DNA of 64,000 bases from contig OUQQ01000031.1 of the NCBI GenBank assembly GCA_900404475.1, positions 1-64,000 of the forward strand, in the 5' to 3' direction. Made by a program: the position numbers and the translations under genes. Every line of letters starts with the position of its first letter. The first letter of the stretch is position 1. This document shows positions 53,422-64,000 of the stretch, one piece after another. A model generated the notes under the pieces. The model had not been told where the DNA came from. It searched no databases and worked only from the letters and a program-made list of their open reading frames with translations. The stretch comes from Spongospora subterranea. Lineage: Eukaryota; Endomyxa; Phytomyxea; Plasmodiophorida; Plasmodiophoridae.

Positions 53422-56400
53422 ATGTCGGTGGTCGTGAATAATGCTGGTGGACCTTTAAAGGGAAATAACGGATCCGACGGAGGAATTGTCGATGAACAAC
53501 AGGTTGACAATAGGCGGACATCGGCCAGCTCTGCCAAAGCGATAGTATCAAGAAGACACAGCATGCAGATGGATTCCGACAGCGAGAAACTATCACGAAG
53601 GTCATCTGCGGTGGCGACAGGCATTGGCTGTCCTCGTTTGCAGCTTACAGCCATTCAACCGATTAGCGCCCAGGGGATATATCATATGCCTGACACGATT
53701 GACAGAAATCATGGTGGTGTGTGGCGACGGGGTAGCCGGGCCGCCGTTTTCGAGGCTTTCCAGGTTCATGCAAAGGTCGGTTAACAGTGTGTGTATTGCC
53801 GGGCCAATCCACAATCAAAAACAATTCGCGTTTGGCTGCAGAACACAATGCAAGATATGAACATACCAGCACCGTTCGACCGTATTGATATATCACAACT
53901 CAACCCAGAGAACGAAACTAATCTGTTGCCTACCAATGAAGAACCTGCAATGGTAAAAACTTGTTGCTCGTTTTCATAGCGGTTAACTTTTTTATGGCAA
54001 CACGATTAGATTATGCCGAACAGTGACGATCCTGAAGGTTCTTATGGCGATAAATACGAGGTAGGAATTCAGTCTTTGCGCTGTCGCTCGGCTAATTGAT
54101 GTGTTCGTAGTCAAAAGGGCCGACGACGCAAAAAGCGGTAGGAACCGTAGAGCCGTTGCGTAAAGAGAAGACAATAAACGAAACCGAGGAACAATCTGGA
54201 GAGAAAGCCACCACAGTCGCGGTACCACAGAAGACCGGTCGTGAAAAAGGAGTGTTTCGCGGTCGTGCAATTTCCATTGATAATGTGGCCCAATATATGG
54301 TCGATACTATGCAACGCCCACTTATAATAGGGTATGTGAGATCAAAATCCGATGGAATTGGAGTAGTGTTGATGTTGATTGGATACAGTTGGAAGAATGG
54401 GGCAATTTTGCCTTATTCTTTGGTGGTTCGATACACATTGACCTTACTGCAGTTCATTGTCTGGTACAATGCTGTTGTTGTCCCATTTGAGATATTCGTA
54501 TTCAAAGGGGGTGACGGTAATCCCACCCTGGTTGTTTTGGATCTGCTCATCGACTGCGCCTTCACCACCAGCGTCTTGATCCTATTGCGAACCGTAAGAT
54601 GCCCAAGCCAATAAAGCGATTGACAATTTTGATGCGTCCTACAGGGTATATATCTGAAAGGGGAGCTGATCACAGATAGATCAACGTTGACAAGAATGTA
54701 TGCTCGGTCGAACCTGGTCCAAGATCTCGTATCTATGCTGCCGTTTTTCTTGGTATGTCTCATTTTCCATAGGGTGTTAGCGTCAAATAGCCCATTATTG
54801 GTTCGTTAAGGACATATTCGTATTAGCAATGCAACTTCCGATGACGTTCACGATTCGTGTGATTAGAACGCTTCGGTTTATCCGATTACTTAGCAAACGG
54901 ATTCACGACTCGTCGGAAAACGGTTACATTCAGTTCGAGTTAGTTATTTGCTATGAGCTCAAACAGCTGTATGTTCAGGGATCATCCAATTGGCCGGAAT
55001 GTCAATGTTTGTAGCCCATATTGTAGCATGTGCATATTTGTCGTTCAGTGTGCTTGGCGGCGATGATAATGATGGATGGAAGATGGAACCTGAAGTATTA
55101 CACAGCAGCTTGCAGCATAAGTATCTGCATAGTCTGTCGTGGGCATTGGACGTTATGACAGTCAGTTCAATCATTTGAATCGCCAAACCCCATCTAACGA
55201 CTTGTCGATTATAGGGATTTCGTGAAACTCCAAAACCGCAAAGCGATTTACAGTACCTATTCACCACGTTAGTTTTTTTGGGCGGGACGTTTCTGTTTGC
55301 TTATGTAATCGGTCGTACTGGAGATTGGGTTTCCAGGTTAGTGTTTTCGGGTAATTTTCGCCACCGCCGATAAATTTCAAATTATACAGGAGAACTGCCC
55401 GCAAGGAAAATTTAGACTTGAGGCTGTTGATCATGGAGCGATTCATTGAAACTCACCAGATTCCCAACGAACTTGGCTTTGATTTGCTGGAATTCTACAG
55501 GTATTCGGGGATTGTGAGTTTGACCAACAGAATTGATTATCTGTTAGATACACGTGGGAATCAATGAGAGGGTTTGATGCTGCTTCCGTTTTACAAACGC
55601 TCCCAGTGTGCATTGGGGTTGACGTCTCGTCCTTTATTTACCGGAATCATCTCAGCAAGGTTTTTCCTGAACAACAGTCATGACCTCGATTAAACATTTT
55701 GCCCTAAGGTGGAATTTTTCGAACGCATGCCAGCGTCCGTATTGAGCGAGCTAGCTAAACGAATGGGAATGGTTGTACGTTCGCCTGGAGAAAACATACT
55801 TGTAGAAGGACAGCCCGCATTCGGTATTTGTTTCATCAACCATGGCGTCGTGGACGTCATTTCCCGCCGAGGAGTGTCTGTCAACGTTCTAAGGTGAATT
55901 CACAATTGATCACCACCTCAACTACACAATCGTCAAGAAATGCAATATGTTACGTATCATAACGCACTTGCAGCGATCACTGCTAGAGACACTACAGTTT
56001 ATAACAGTGTTCAATAATGTATCGTTAATCATAGTATGCGGTTTATAACAGTGTTAATGTATCGTCAATCATAGTATGCGGTTTATAACAGTGTTAATGT
56101 ATCGTCAATCATAGTATGCGGTTTATAACAGTGTTAATGTATCGTCAATCATAGTATGCGGTTTATAACAGTCATAGTATGCGGTTTATAACAGTGTTAA
56201 TGTATCGTCAATCATAGTATGCGGTTTATAACAGTTAAACCCCGATTTATTGTCAATTTCTCACACCATTCAAGTTTTCGGTTCGAGAGGTTATTCGTAA
56301 AGGATACTACGATGTAGAGAACGTCAAGGATCAAACCCAACTTTACGTCGTCCGGCATTCATTTACTGTTAACCAGAATCGGGGAAATGTTTGGTGATGA

Positions 56401-59011
56401 GGTCCTTCGGTCGCAAGCCGTCGTGTCAAATTCCTACGTTGCGAGAACGTTCTGCCAATTGTTTGTTTTGGAAACCAACGATGTTAAGGCGGTATTGGCA
56501 GCGTTTCCAATTGAAGCAGCATTCATGGCAAAAATGGCGAAAGGTATTTTTTGTCGTAACCGAAGCGGTTCATCAAGTTATTGAAAATTGTTAGGGAAGG
56601 GAGGCAGACAAAAAGGCAAAGGGAACGACAACTTGTTTGAAGATAAAGATCGTGGCAAACGTTGTCGGCTGCCTTTATTTAGTCCCCGTTCTTTTGCTGG
56701 CAGCCTATTAGCCAGCGCCCAAAAGTCTATTGCACTGTACAACGCGTTTATTATTTTGCTGCGAATTGTCAGTGCTTAGCGATGCACACCCATCAGTTAT
56801 AATTAATGGAATTTATATCCTGCAGGGGTTTGAGGTTGAAGGGCCGTTATTGTTAAGCGCGCTTATTATTGATGCTTTTGTGGACATAATTTCCCTGATT
56901 TGTATAATTGCTCATTTTCATCAACAATACTCCCTAAATGGAGAACTAGTCTACTCGAGAAATGCCATCGCAAAGGATTACTTTACAGGTTAAACGGACT
57001 AACACATATTCTAAAGGTAATATTGACCTAGCCTATTTCAACTTAGGAACGTTCGCGGTTGACTTGATCGCGTTGCTGCCAATTCACGTAGTATCAATAA
57101 CTGATCCGCTTTTGCGAGTACCACGTCTAGTTGGTCTTTTCCGGTATTTTGTGGCCAAGGAGAATGTTCGGTCAAATACCACTCTGACGAAGCTCATGAT
57201 GTCGGTAACGTCTTTCTGTCTTATTACCCATCTGGTGTCTTGTTGCTATTTTGGAATGGCCAAAATCCAAGGTTTCGCACGTGACGACGAAGGTTGGAAT
57301 ATGTGGGTTTTCTTTGAATTGAAAATTAAATGTGTGATCCCAACGCAGCGTTTCTTCCGTCTCTTGATGTACAGCACCAATCGCTTTTTCAACAATACAG
57401 CATAGCCACTCTTCTCACGTTAAAAATTTTAACAGGAAGAGGGAATAAACCTCAAGGTTCGAATCAACCAGTGTATAATGGTTAGCTAACTTCTCCCAGC
57501 TTTCCCCGAATCGGAGTTGGAGCTTGTATTTCTGATCCTTTCCTCCATGTTGGGTCTATTCGGTGTTGCGTACTTAATCGGTGAAATCAGCGTTTTAGTC
57601 GCACACTTCAACCCATTGCATTTTATTCATCAACTCGACGTCGACAACATTAACAATTTCATGAACTATAAAAAAGTCCCACTGTCCCTTCAACGGCGAG
57701 TGCGGTCATATCTAGATTACCGCTGGGAATGTTGGTATTGCTTAACATTGCAATGAAACCCGAGCCTCAATTCTGGTTCGTAGGTACTCAAGGCATTGGC
57801 TTGAAAGGAGCAATCTCAGATTTGCCAAGGGCTTTGCGCTTGCGTGTACTTGAGCATGTAACTTTACAGTACGTTCGGCAGGTGCCCATGTTCTCGGAGT
57901 TGTCCGAGAACCTGATCCAAAGCATTTTGGAATGCTTTGATTATATGTGCATACCTGCCCAAGAGTACGTTTACAGAAAATCCGAGATGGGCAGCAATAT
58001 GTACATTATTTTGGATGGTAAAAAGCCAACGTCTCTTGTGTAAATTTTTTTCTCAAATCAATCATCCAGGCATAGTGGCCTTGTCCCATAGCGGCAATGA
58101 CAGCTTCTATATGGGTCCAGGCTCCTTTTTCGGGGAAGAGGCGATACTAAACAAGATAGGTTTACGTGATACTTCAGTTCGCACAAATACAGGTATGAGC
58201 TGTGTCCTGGTCAAATAAACGAGGACTGAGTTGAAGTTAGGATGCACATTGGCAACACTGACTGCTGACGCGTTAGAACAAGCTCTTGAATCGTTCAGCG
58301 AAGAAGATCAAATGAAAATCGTGAATGAACTGATAGACCCGCCGCATGATAAAGACAGCGCACATGAGGTACTGATAGAATTATTTTTGTTAATTGGAAA
58401 GTGTTGATTTGCACGTTTTTTAGGCCATCCTCAACATGATGGATATGATGGTAGCCGACAACTTTTACATACTGAACGTTGACTCTCCCGTGAGCGTTAA
58501 TTTACATACGGGCAAGGAACTGTTCACATTCATTGCTCGACGTCTCAATTGCACTGAGAAAAACGCCATTTTATTCGCTGATTCCTTATTGGCGAAAGGC
58601 AACCTGCGCGCCCTTGGCATACTATCCCCAAATAACCACAATTCAGAGAAAGTCGCACTGAATAATCCCAGGAGCGAGACCGCGGACGAACGTCCAAAGT
58701 AAGCTAGCGCATTCACCTCTTGATGACACAATGTAAAGTATCATTTCAGGGTGGCACCAAATACCCTATACAGGCTGATCAACTTTAATATCGCAGCAAC
58801 CTTAGATTCAGCTGGAGGCCAGGACATTCGAGCACCAACAGAAGACACCAGTTCCACATCTGACTCTGCAACATCTCACAGGAAGAAGACGTCCAGAACA
58901 TCTTTGAGCAAGTCGCAAACACTGCTGTTAAAGGCTTCTGTTTCCTACAAAAACCTTTTTTCGAAAAAAGCCGGCTTGGAATCCCCCCAGGATACCGATT
59001 TTTCCGACTGA
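53422..59011 (+). CDS. Tandem two-repeat cyclic-nucleotide-gated channel
   Basis: Twenty-three exons sum to 3999 nt (1332 aa) with every phase consistent. A polar Ser/Arg N-terminus (about 1-240) precedes repeat 1. Its parts are S1 (LTLLQFIVWYNAVVV), S2, S3, S4 with Arg every third residue (RVIRTLRFIRLLSKR), S5, a pore reading SLSWALDVMT plus GFRETPKPQ, S6 (FTTLVFLGGTFLFAYVIG), a C-linker and a CNBD (about 560-675, with SPGENILVEGQPAFG and GEMFGDEVL). Repeat 2 has its own S1-S5, pore ILTGRGNKPQ, S6 (FLILSSMLGLFGVAYLIGE), C-linker and CNBD (about 1000-1125, with GSFFGEEAIL). A Ser/Lys tail ends it. Two such subunits would form a pseudotetramer. Exon boundaries include a 483-nt intron with a minisatellite (55894-56376) and one intron of only about 27 nt (58210-58236). 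Confidence 0.85.
55997..56235. repeat. Intronic 40-bp minisatellite
   Basis: The unit begins GTTTATAACAGTGTTAATGT and ends CATAGTATGCG. About six copies occur, one truncated to half length, inside intron 12 of the channel gene. Internal copies are identical, implying recent expansion. The array lies between the two halves of the first CNBD coding sequence. Confidence 0.95.
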
Positions 59012-59739
59012 AACGAAAACATACCTAATTTTAATAATAGTATAATAAATTCAAAATCTATTCACTGCTGGCGTCGTAAGCTCATGAGGCGTACTCAATT
59101 ATGCCTAGATTGACAAACTTGATTTCCAGCTACATCGACCTCAGGTACGAAACTTCTACCCATTTTTCACATTTTGCAGTTTTCGCTTTTAGACCCACGG
59201 CCATGGTGAATTGTGCCTACCATTATCATATTCAACTCAAAGGATAGACTTTTGTCATTTAAACCCATCACAAATTTCAGGTGAAGAAATATTGTTGAAG
59301 ACTTTCTTTGTTGCTCTGGGCCCCCAAAAGTGGGGTCGAAGCAGGGGGGGGGCTGGGTCCATTGATATGTTCCCAATACCAAATATGAGCACGGTTATGG
59401 ACGCAATACACAGTCTTCATAGCGTGTGACACCACCCAATATTTTGAGGGCTAGTATTGGAAGGTGTCATGTGGTTTCATCGCCCAGCAGATTGGTTCTG
59501 GTGACACTAAAACTACAGGCACGTAATGAAGGCTGTGGAAGCGGAACGATAGACAATGCATATTGCGCTCAGCTTTTTTGTTGACAAGCAGGTTCGTTTT
59601 TGTTGCAATCTTTGGCATGAAAGGTGGATTTGGGTACCCAGTAGGGAATCGCTCTCGCACACATTAAGTGGCTCGTCAAGCAGTTGTAATCGGAATAACA
59701 AAATGAAAAAAACGTTCTGGCGTTCGCCGTCAGCTCTCT
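59012..59739. other. Intergenic stretch, nothing identified
   Basis: It contains a G-run at 59345-59351 and short open stretches only. Confidence 0.35.
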
Positions 59740-60555
59740 TTAATCCTTAATCGATTGGTAAATCACCTTGACAAGTTGCGGCTTCTCGATCGACGTCAGA
59801 TTTTGTACCCGCACCGTCGAGGTTTCGCCTGCCCTGTCTGTTATTCGAAAGAGGACCATATTTGTGCAATCGAGCGGTAATCCTCTGTGGACGTAGTTAA
59901 CCAGCAGCATCACTTTTGTTCTGACCACAGGGTTCAATGCATCGAATTCTTGCGATGATGTGAAGTTGGATTTTTTGGCGAAAAGATTGATGACAGCTGT
60001 GTGCGGTATCAACGCATCGATGTTTCGTGCATCGATCGCGTGCACCTCATGCCTTTCGACTCGAGAACAACTTTTCAATGATATCTCGCCGAGCTGGAGA
60101 AGCCGGTGGAGCAAAGTGTCAACCTTGTCCATGTGCTCCAGGTCTGTGAGCAGATCAATGACACCGAAAAGTTGTTTTTGAGTAAAAGGCATGAGGTATT
60201 CCAATCTATGTGCGAGAAATAGATTGATCGCAACGAAAAAAAGCTCAGCGAGCTTGTCCTCCCTCAAAAACAATTCACAAGCAATCAAGGTCTTGGAGTC
60301 GGGGAGTCTCAATCCTGATAGATCAGTAATAATGAACCCGATCTGTTAACCGCCTAACTTCAAACTAAGCTGGAGTCTCTGTCCAAGAATTGATTTCGAC
60401 GTCAGATCAACCTTGATGTGGTTACGCCCGTTACGCCACCTTGTCGGGTCAAGTTTGCGTGGCAAGGGTGACAATCGTGGCACGCGTGTCAAGAGTTCTT
60501 CACAGACCTGTGTGAATTGCGTCTGGTCAATTGCGCAGCCTGGCTTATCAATCAT
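59740..60555 (-). CDS. Unidentified 259-aa protein
   Basis: Two exons (60555-60351, 60314-59740) joined through a 36-nt intron in phase. The start is MIDKPGCAIDQTQFTQVCEE. The central part is helical and Leu-rich (LEYLMPFTQKQLFGVIDLLT). The C-terminal part is beta-like, with VVRTKVMLLVNYVHRGLPLD and FRITDRAGETSTVRVQNLTS. The sequence looks like a genuine folded protein but no family is recognised. Only 77 bp separate its start from that of the divergent UBL-UBA-UBR gene, suggesting a shared promoter. Confidence 0.55.
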
Positions 60556-60632
60556 GAACCGACTCAACGCGATTGTATAAACAATGATTGGTTCAGTATG
60601 ATAACGGCTCGAGCCTGACGAGGCAGCACCTG

Positions 60633-62818
60633 ATGACCACCTCGGTTCAGTGTTTGATCCGCGTTATTGGAACCGACCTTCGCGATACGGTGAGCGTTGA
60701 GGCCTCCAGTGTCGTCCAAGTCCAACAACATCTGGCGGCGCGCCTCGGTATTGCTTCCGATCTGGTTGTCGTTGTCCACGATGGTGAACCTTTGGACCCT
60801 CTTTTGAATCTCATCGATATTGCTGGCGATTTTAATGACCTTGCTCTGGTTGCTTTTATCGTTGATCGTGAACGTGAAGCCATGGCCGACGAAATCTGCC
60901 GCTTTGAAACCATTCTAGTTCCGGAAGCGGGAGTGGCAATTGAGTCTGTTCCATTATCGTATGAAATACCTTTGAACGAAGCACTCGAATTTTTAGGAAG
61001 GTTTTTACAGTATTTTGTTCAATGATTTGATGTTTAATCAGCTCATCGTTGACCAGCAACGTACCTCGGTCGCTGCGAGAGCCGTTAATGGCGTTGGGCT
61101 TTCCTGAAGCACGCGTTTTAAAAGCGCTGTTACTGAACTCTTTGAATTTGCAACGAGCCTTAAATTGGCTTGTGGCGCACGCCAACGATCCCAACGTTGA
61201 TGCGAGCCTGACCCCTATCCAAATTAGCCAATTGATGTCCCAGATTATAATCTCGCAGAGTAATGCAACGTGTTGATGTTTAAAGTCCAGCTCGAGTTTT
61301 TTTTTCTTTTTTGGAAATTTACTCCCTATTTACTTTTGTGGTTTTGAATATGTTTTTGTCAGATGCGGAAGCGGGCGGAGATCCTCGAGCAAGGGAGAAT
61401 CTGTTGCAGTCCGTTCAACAAGCGTTAAGTAGACGACAATGTTCATTCTCTGTTTCTAGAAATCGTTTTGTTCCTCAACAATACCGTAGCTGTCGTACAT
61501 GCACTCTTGATAATGGTTACGCAGGGCCATGTTTTCTGTTGTTAACACCGATTGACAGTTTGCAGGTCGCGGAATATGTCTTGCATGCGCGGAAGTTTGT
61601 CATGCTGGCCACGATCTTGGCGAATTGAGGTCATCAGATGATTCTTTTTGTAACTGTGGTAGCGGAGAAGGACCATTCAGATGTCGTTGCTTGTGTGAGT
61701 GAATAATCATCAGCAATTATTTCTTGTAGTTTTCACTCAAACCGTAGGATAATCCTCCAGGCGTTCTTGTTCAGCAACCTGCACCAGAACTGTCAACTCG
61801 CCGGGTACCACCTCTGTTTAGCACCAGGCACGCTTTTGTCGTCTTGGATTCCACGCTGCAAGAGAATATTCCTGGAGCATCCCAACCCTTCAGTATCCGA
61901 TTAACGACTTCGCAACAAATGAGTGATTTAATGGAACTGCAAAGAAGGTATCCTATTTCCATGGCGTTTATAGCGACTAATTTTTACTTGTCTCGTAGGC
62001 TTGCTGGTTCATCGTTTGATGCCCAAATCGCCGATACAGACATGGAGCTTCTTGTACTTTTACTTGACGTTATCGATGAAATTCCTTCCCATGTGATCGG
62101 CCTTTGCGCGTCAGTAATTCGTCAACGCCGAGGTACTTCCTGTGTTGAATGTTTTTTTTCACTGATGGTTATTTTGTTCAAGCGATGGAGCGAATTTCAC
62201 AGCTGGATACGTTGTCCCATTCGTTACTCCCCCGAATAACATCAATTTGCATCGACAGATCAACGAACTCCGATATAGTGCTTACATGTCTTGCATTCAC
62301 TATTAATCTTACAGCCACCTCGTTCACACATCGACGTTGGCAGCAATTCGCCACATCCTCTTTTTCCCATGTACTTGTACGGTTGTTTGATAACTTTTTT
62401 TTTGATGTTATGATCAGATGATTGGTGTCTGTTTGCCGCTGGTTAATTCAGGCAGCCCAATGGAGTCATTGTTCGCCGTTGAGTTACTTGGTATAGAAGT
62501 TTTCTGGGCTATAAGTTCTGGTCGTTGAACCATTACATATTAGGAAACTATTGCCTTTTATCACCTCATCTCTCCAGCGTTCAGAGGTTACATTTGCTAC
62601 ACCAAGTGATGCATGCCATCGACGATCGACTGACCAGTGACGCGTTAGTAGTAAAACTCCTCGTTGCCCTCGGCACTCTGCTCGAACTAGTCCCCGGCAG
62701 GATGGAAGAGATGAATCAATCATTTTCCCATATCGATGCAATTCTTACTGCCGTTCAAACCAGGATGCCACATCTTGCGCCGATTATTTTTCGCTTAAAG
62801 CAGCTTCTTGACGATTAA
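60633..62818 (+). CDS. UBL-UBA-UBR-box protein
   Basis: Nine exons (60633-61000, 61042-61259, 61363-61530, 61566-61694, 61761-61947, 61999-62132, 62183-62370, 62418-62490, 62544-62818) give 579 aa in phase. Residues 1-80 look like a ubiquitin-like fold (VQVQQHLAARLGI, VVVVHDGEPLDP). A UBA domain follows (LREPLMALGFPEARVLKALL, then NLQRALNWLVAH). Next is a UBR-type zinc box: CSFSV, YRSCRTC, RGICLACAEVCHAGHD, then SFCNCGSGEGPFRCRC. The C-terminal half is all-helical (LLVLLLDVIDEIPSHVIG, LHLLHQVMHAIDDR), possibly ARM-like. UBR boxes bind N-degrons or scaffold ubiquitin ligases. No HECT or RING domain is present. The UBR box resembles UBR4, UBR5 and UBR7. Confidence 0.8.
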
Positions 62819-63708
62819 AACACAATTACCTTGTCACTGTAATTATTATCATATTAAAGCGTCTTATTATCGATCGATTGTAAATGGATGCTGTTATCAG
62901 CCATATTATTCCTGAATCAAAGAATCGGCTGCGCGAATGTCACATTGCGCCACTGCTCGAATCAAAGGCTTCTTGGAATCTCAACCGTCACATTGGGTTA
63001 TTTGATGCAATATGCTTGGCTGATCTCGACTGTAAAGGGCGTTATTTCCAGATTTCTACTCCTTTTTAACAGAGAATATTAAAGAAGTGGTTTTGGAGCT
63101 ATCTGAGCTCCAATCAACGGTTTTGATATAGATCAACGCAGCGCAAATCATATCACGAGTCAAAAAGAACGGTGACATGTCAGCAATTCGGTGCTCATCT
63201 TTTGCAGATATTATCCACTAATCCCGATGATTGCGTTCTGGTTTAATGTAAATTATTCCATTCCTGTTGGGCGATGATCAGTTTTGTATGTATTGTCGCT
63301 GTTTTCCGACCAGTTTTGATCATGAACTATCAGCTATTCGCCAAACTGCTGCAGATTTGCATGGATTAAAGCTCAGATCATCCTTTTTTCCCAACTTTCT
63401 AAGGGTGTCGGGCAGAGGGTCCATCACCGGTCAGTCCATCATCTCCCATACTCCTTACAATCCAATTCGGCTGCGGCGGAATGATTTCTGGGAGATGTCG
63501 TTCACGATCTAAGTGCCACAGCCAAAAAGAAACGTCGGCCAACATAGGGCGTCAAGCACCATTCTGTGCGATCAACCATGACGATATTTGTCGCGCCGTT
63601 GCTTCGGCTGCTCGGCACGTTCCGCAGAAATATCGAGCATCCTTAATGATAATAGGGAGGAGCTCGAATCCCGAAAGGGTCGTATGATCACTTCCTGGGG
63701 ACGCGATC
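62819..63708. other. Unassigned stretch
   Basis: Open stretches of 60 to 81 codons (for example 63267-63512 plus) show no motif. The promoter of the last gene should lie near its right end. Confidence 0.3.
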
Positions 63709-64000
63709 ATGATCGGCAGTCAACCCTACTTGAAACCCATTATCTCAACCGAAGATAAATCTGCTCATAATGCTCAGTTACGTCGACGGATTGACGCCTC
63801 ACCAGAGCTGCCAACGGATGGATTCCGGCCGACGTTGCTCTCCATATCTGAACGGATCTGCCCGTGCTGTTATCGATTTTTCGAATGTGACGGCGACGCC
63901 GCCGCGTTCAGAGCCAGCTGTTGTCCAGTGCGGTTGTGCCTATTGTGCAGCCGTTTATATCTCGATAAACCAATCTGCCCATTCTGTGAGACTGATCGCA
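63709..64000 (+). CDS. SIP5-like RING/zinc-domain protein, N-terminal part
   Basis: Starts at ATG 63709 (MIGSQPYLKPIISTEDKSAH) and is open to the window edge, so it is truncated. Cysteine pairs read ICPCCYRFFEC, then RASCCPVRLCLLCSRLYLDK and PICPFC. This fits a RING-like or SIP5-type zinc domain (CPxC, CC...ICxxC, CPFC). The remainder lies outside the window. Confidence 0.55.
   Translation, partial: MIGSQPYLKPIISTEDKSAHNAQLRRRIDASPELPTDGFRPTLLSISERICPCCYRFFECDGDAAAFRASCCPVRLCLLCSRLYLDKPICPFCETDR

Noticed and set aside
53319..54314. Several minus-strand open frames of 60-110 codons
   Set aside because: They are antisense to well-supported channel exons, mutually overlapping and without motifs.
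57301..57411. In-frame exon continuing to a stop at about 57405 in channel repeat 2
   Set aside because: Using the acceptor at 57374 keeps phase and yields a CNG-like pore and S6. The alternative ends the protein before the second pore.

Overview
The window is nuclear DNA of a eukaryote with a compact, intron-rich genome. The evidence is spliceosomal GT-AG introns in most genes, a nuclear-type tRNA-Leu(AAG), and spliceosome, TFIIH, snoRNP and ER-translocon components. I placed 82 introns by requiring reading-frame continuity and protein-family continuity across each junction. Sixty of them are 40 to 60 nt long and most are near 50 nt. About 40 protein genes lie on both strands with no operon-like order. 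The standard genetic code fits throughout. The gene set includes a GT4 trehalose-synthase-like enzyme, cyclic-nucleotide-gated channel modules, cAMP-receptor-like 7TM proteins and very short introns. It is compatible with an early-branching, perhaps zoosporic, fungus-side opisthokont or another small protist. The sequence alone does not settle the clade.

Layout. 0-5 kb: a phosphonate-type cytidylyltransferase, a decayed pogo-like transposon and a three-exon 7TM receptor. 5-13.7 kb: a frameshifted short-chain dehydrogenase, uridine kinase, a GAGTCGACTC-rich repeat patch, an orphan 249-aa gene next to an 88-bp minisatellite, TFIIH p44, a membrane protein and an EF-hand protein. 13.8-20.7 kb: a BAG6-like ubiquitin-like protein, PRP40 (two WW, at least four FF domains) and a small basic protein. 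21-30.3 kb is gene-poor: repeats, a Derlin-like protein, three secreted or type I membrane proteins of which at least two are clear relatives, and the tRNA. 30.5-40.3 kb: an XPA-like protein lacking the zinc finger, PRP19, CCDC47, GAR1, a DH-PH-PH-PH RhoGEF and a TspO-like membrane protein. 40.7-52.5 kb: a DM13-like protein, a DUF84 NTP phosphatase, a cold-shock protein, the mitochondrial phosphate carrier, Ap4A phosphorylase, a trehalose-synthase-like glycosyltransferase, a RAMP4-like peptide and a second 7TM protein. 53.4-59.0 kb: one 23-exon gene encoding a cyclic-nucleotide-gated channel with two complete channel-plus-CNBD repeats. 59.7-64 kb: an unidentified protein, a UBL-UBA-UBR-box protein and the start of a RING-like gene that runs off the window.

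Functional themes are splicing (PRP40, PRP19), ubiquitin and ER protein handling (BAG6-like, Derlin-like, CCDC47, RAMP4-like, UBL-UBA-UBR, SIP5-like), and membrane sensing (two 7TM proteins, the tandem CNG channel, RhoGEF, EF-hand). The most notable observations are the two-repeat CNG channel with atypical pore loops, the small family of surface proteins sharing a VFG-x2-TIPP-x-T motif, the zinc-finger-less XPA homologue and the UBL-UBA-UBR architecture.
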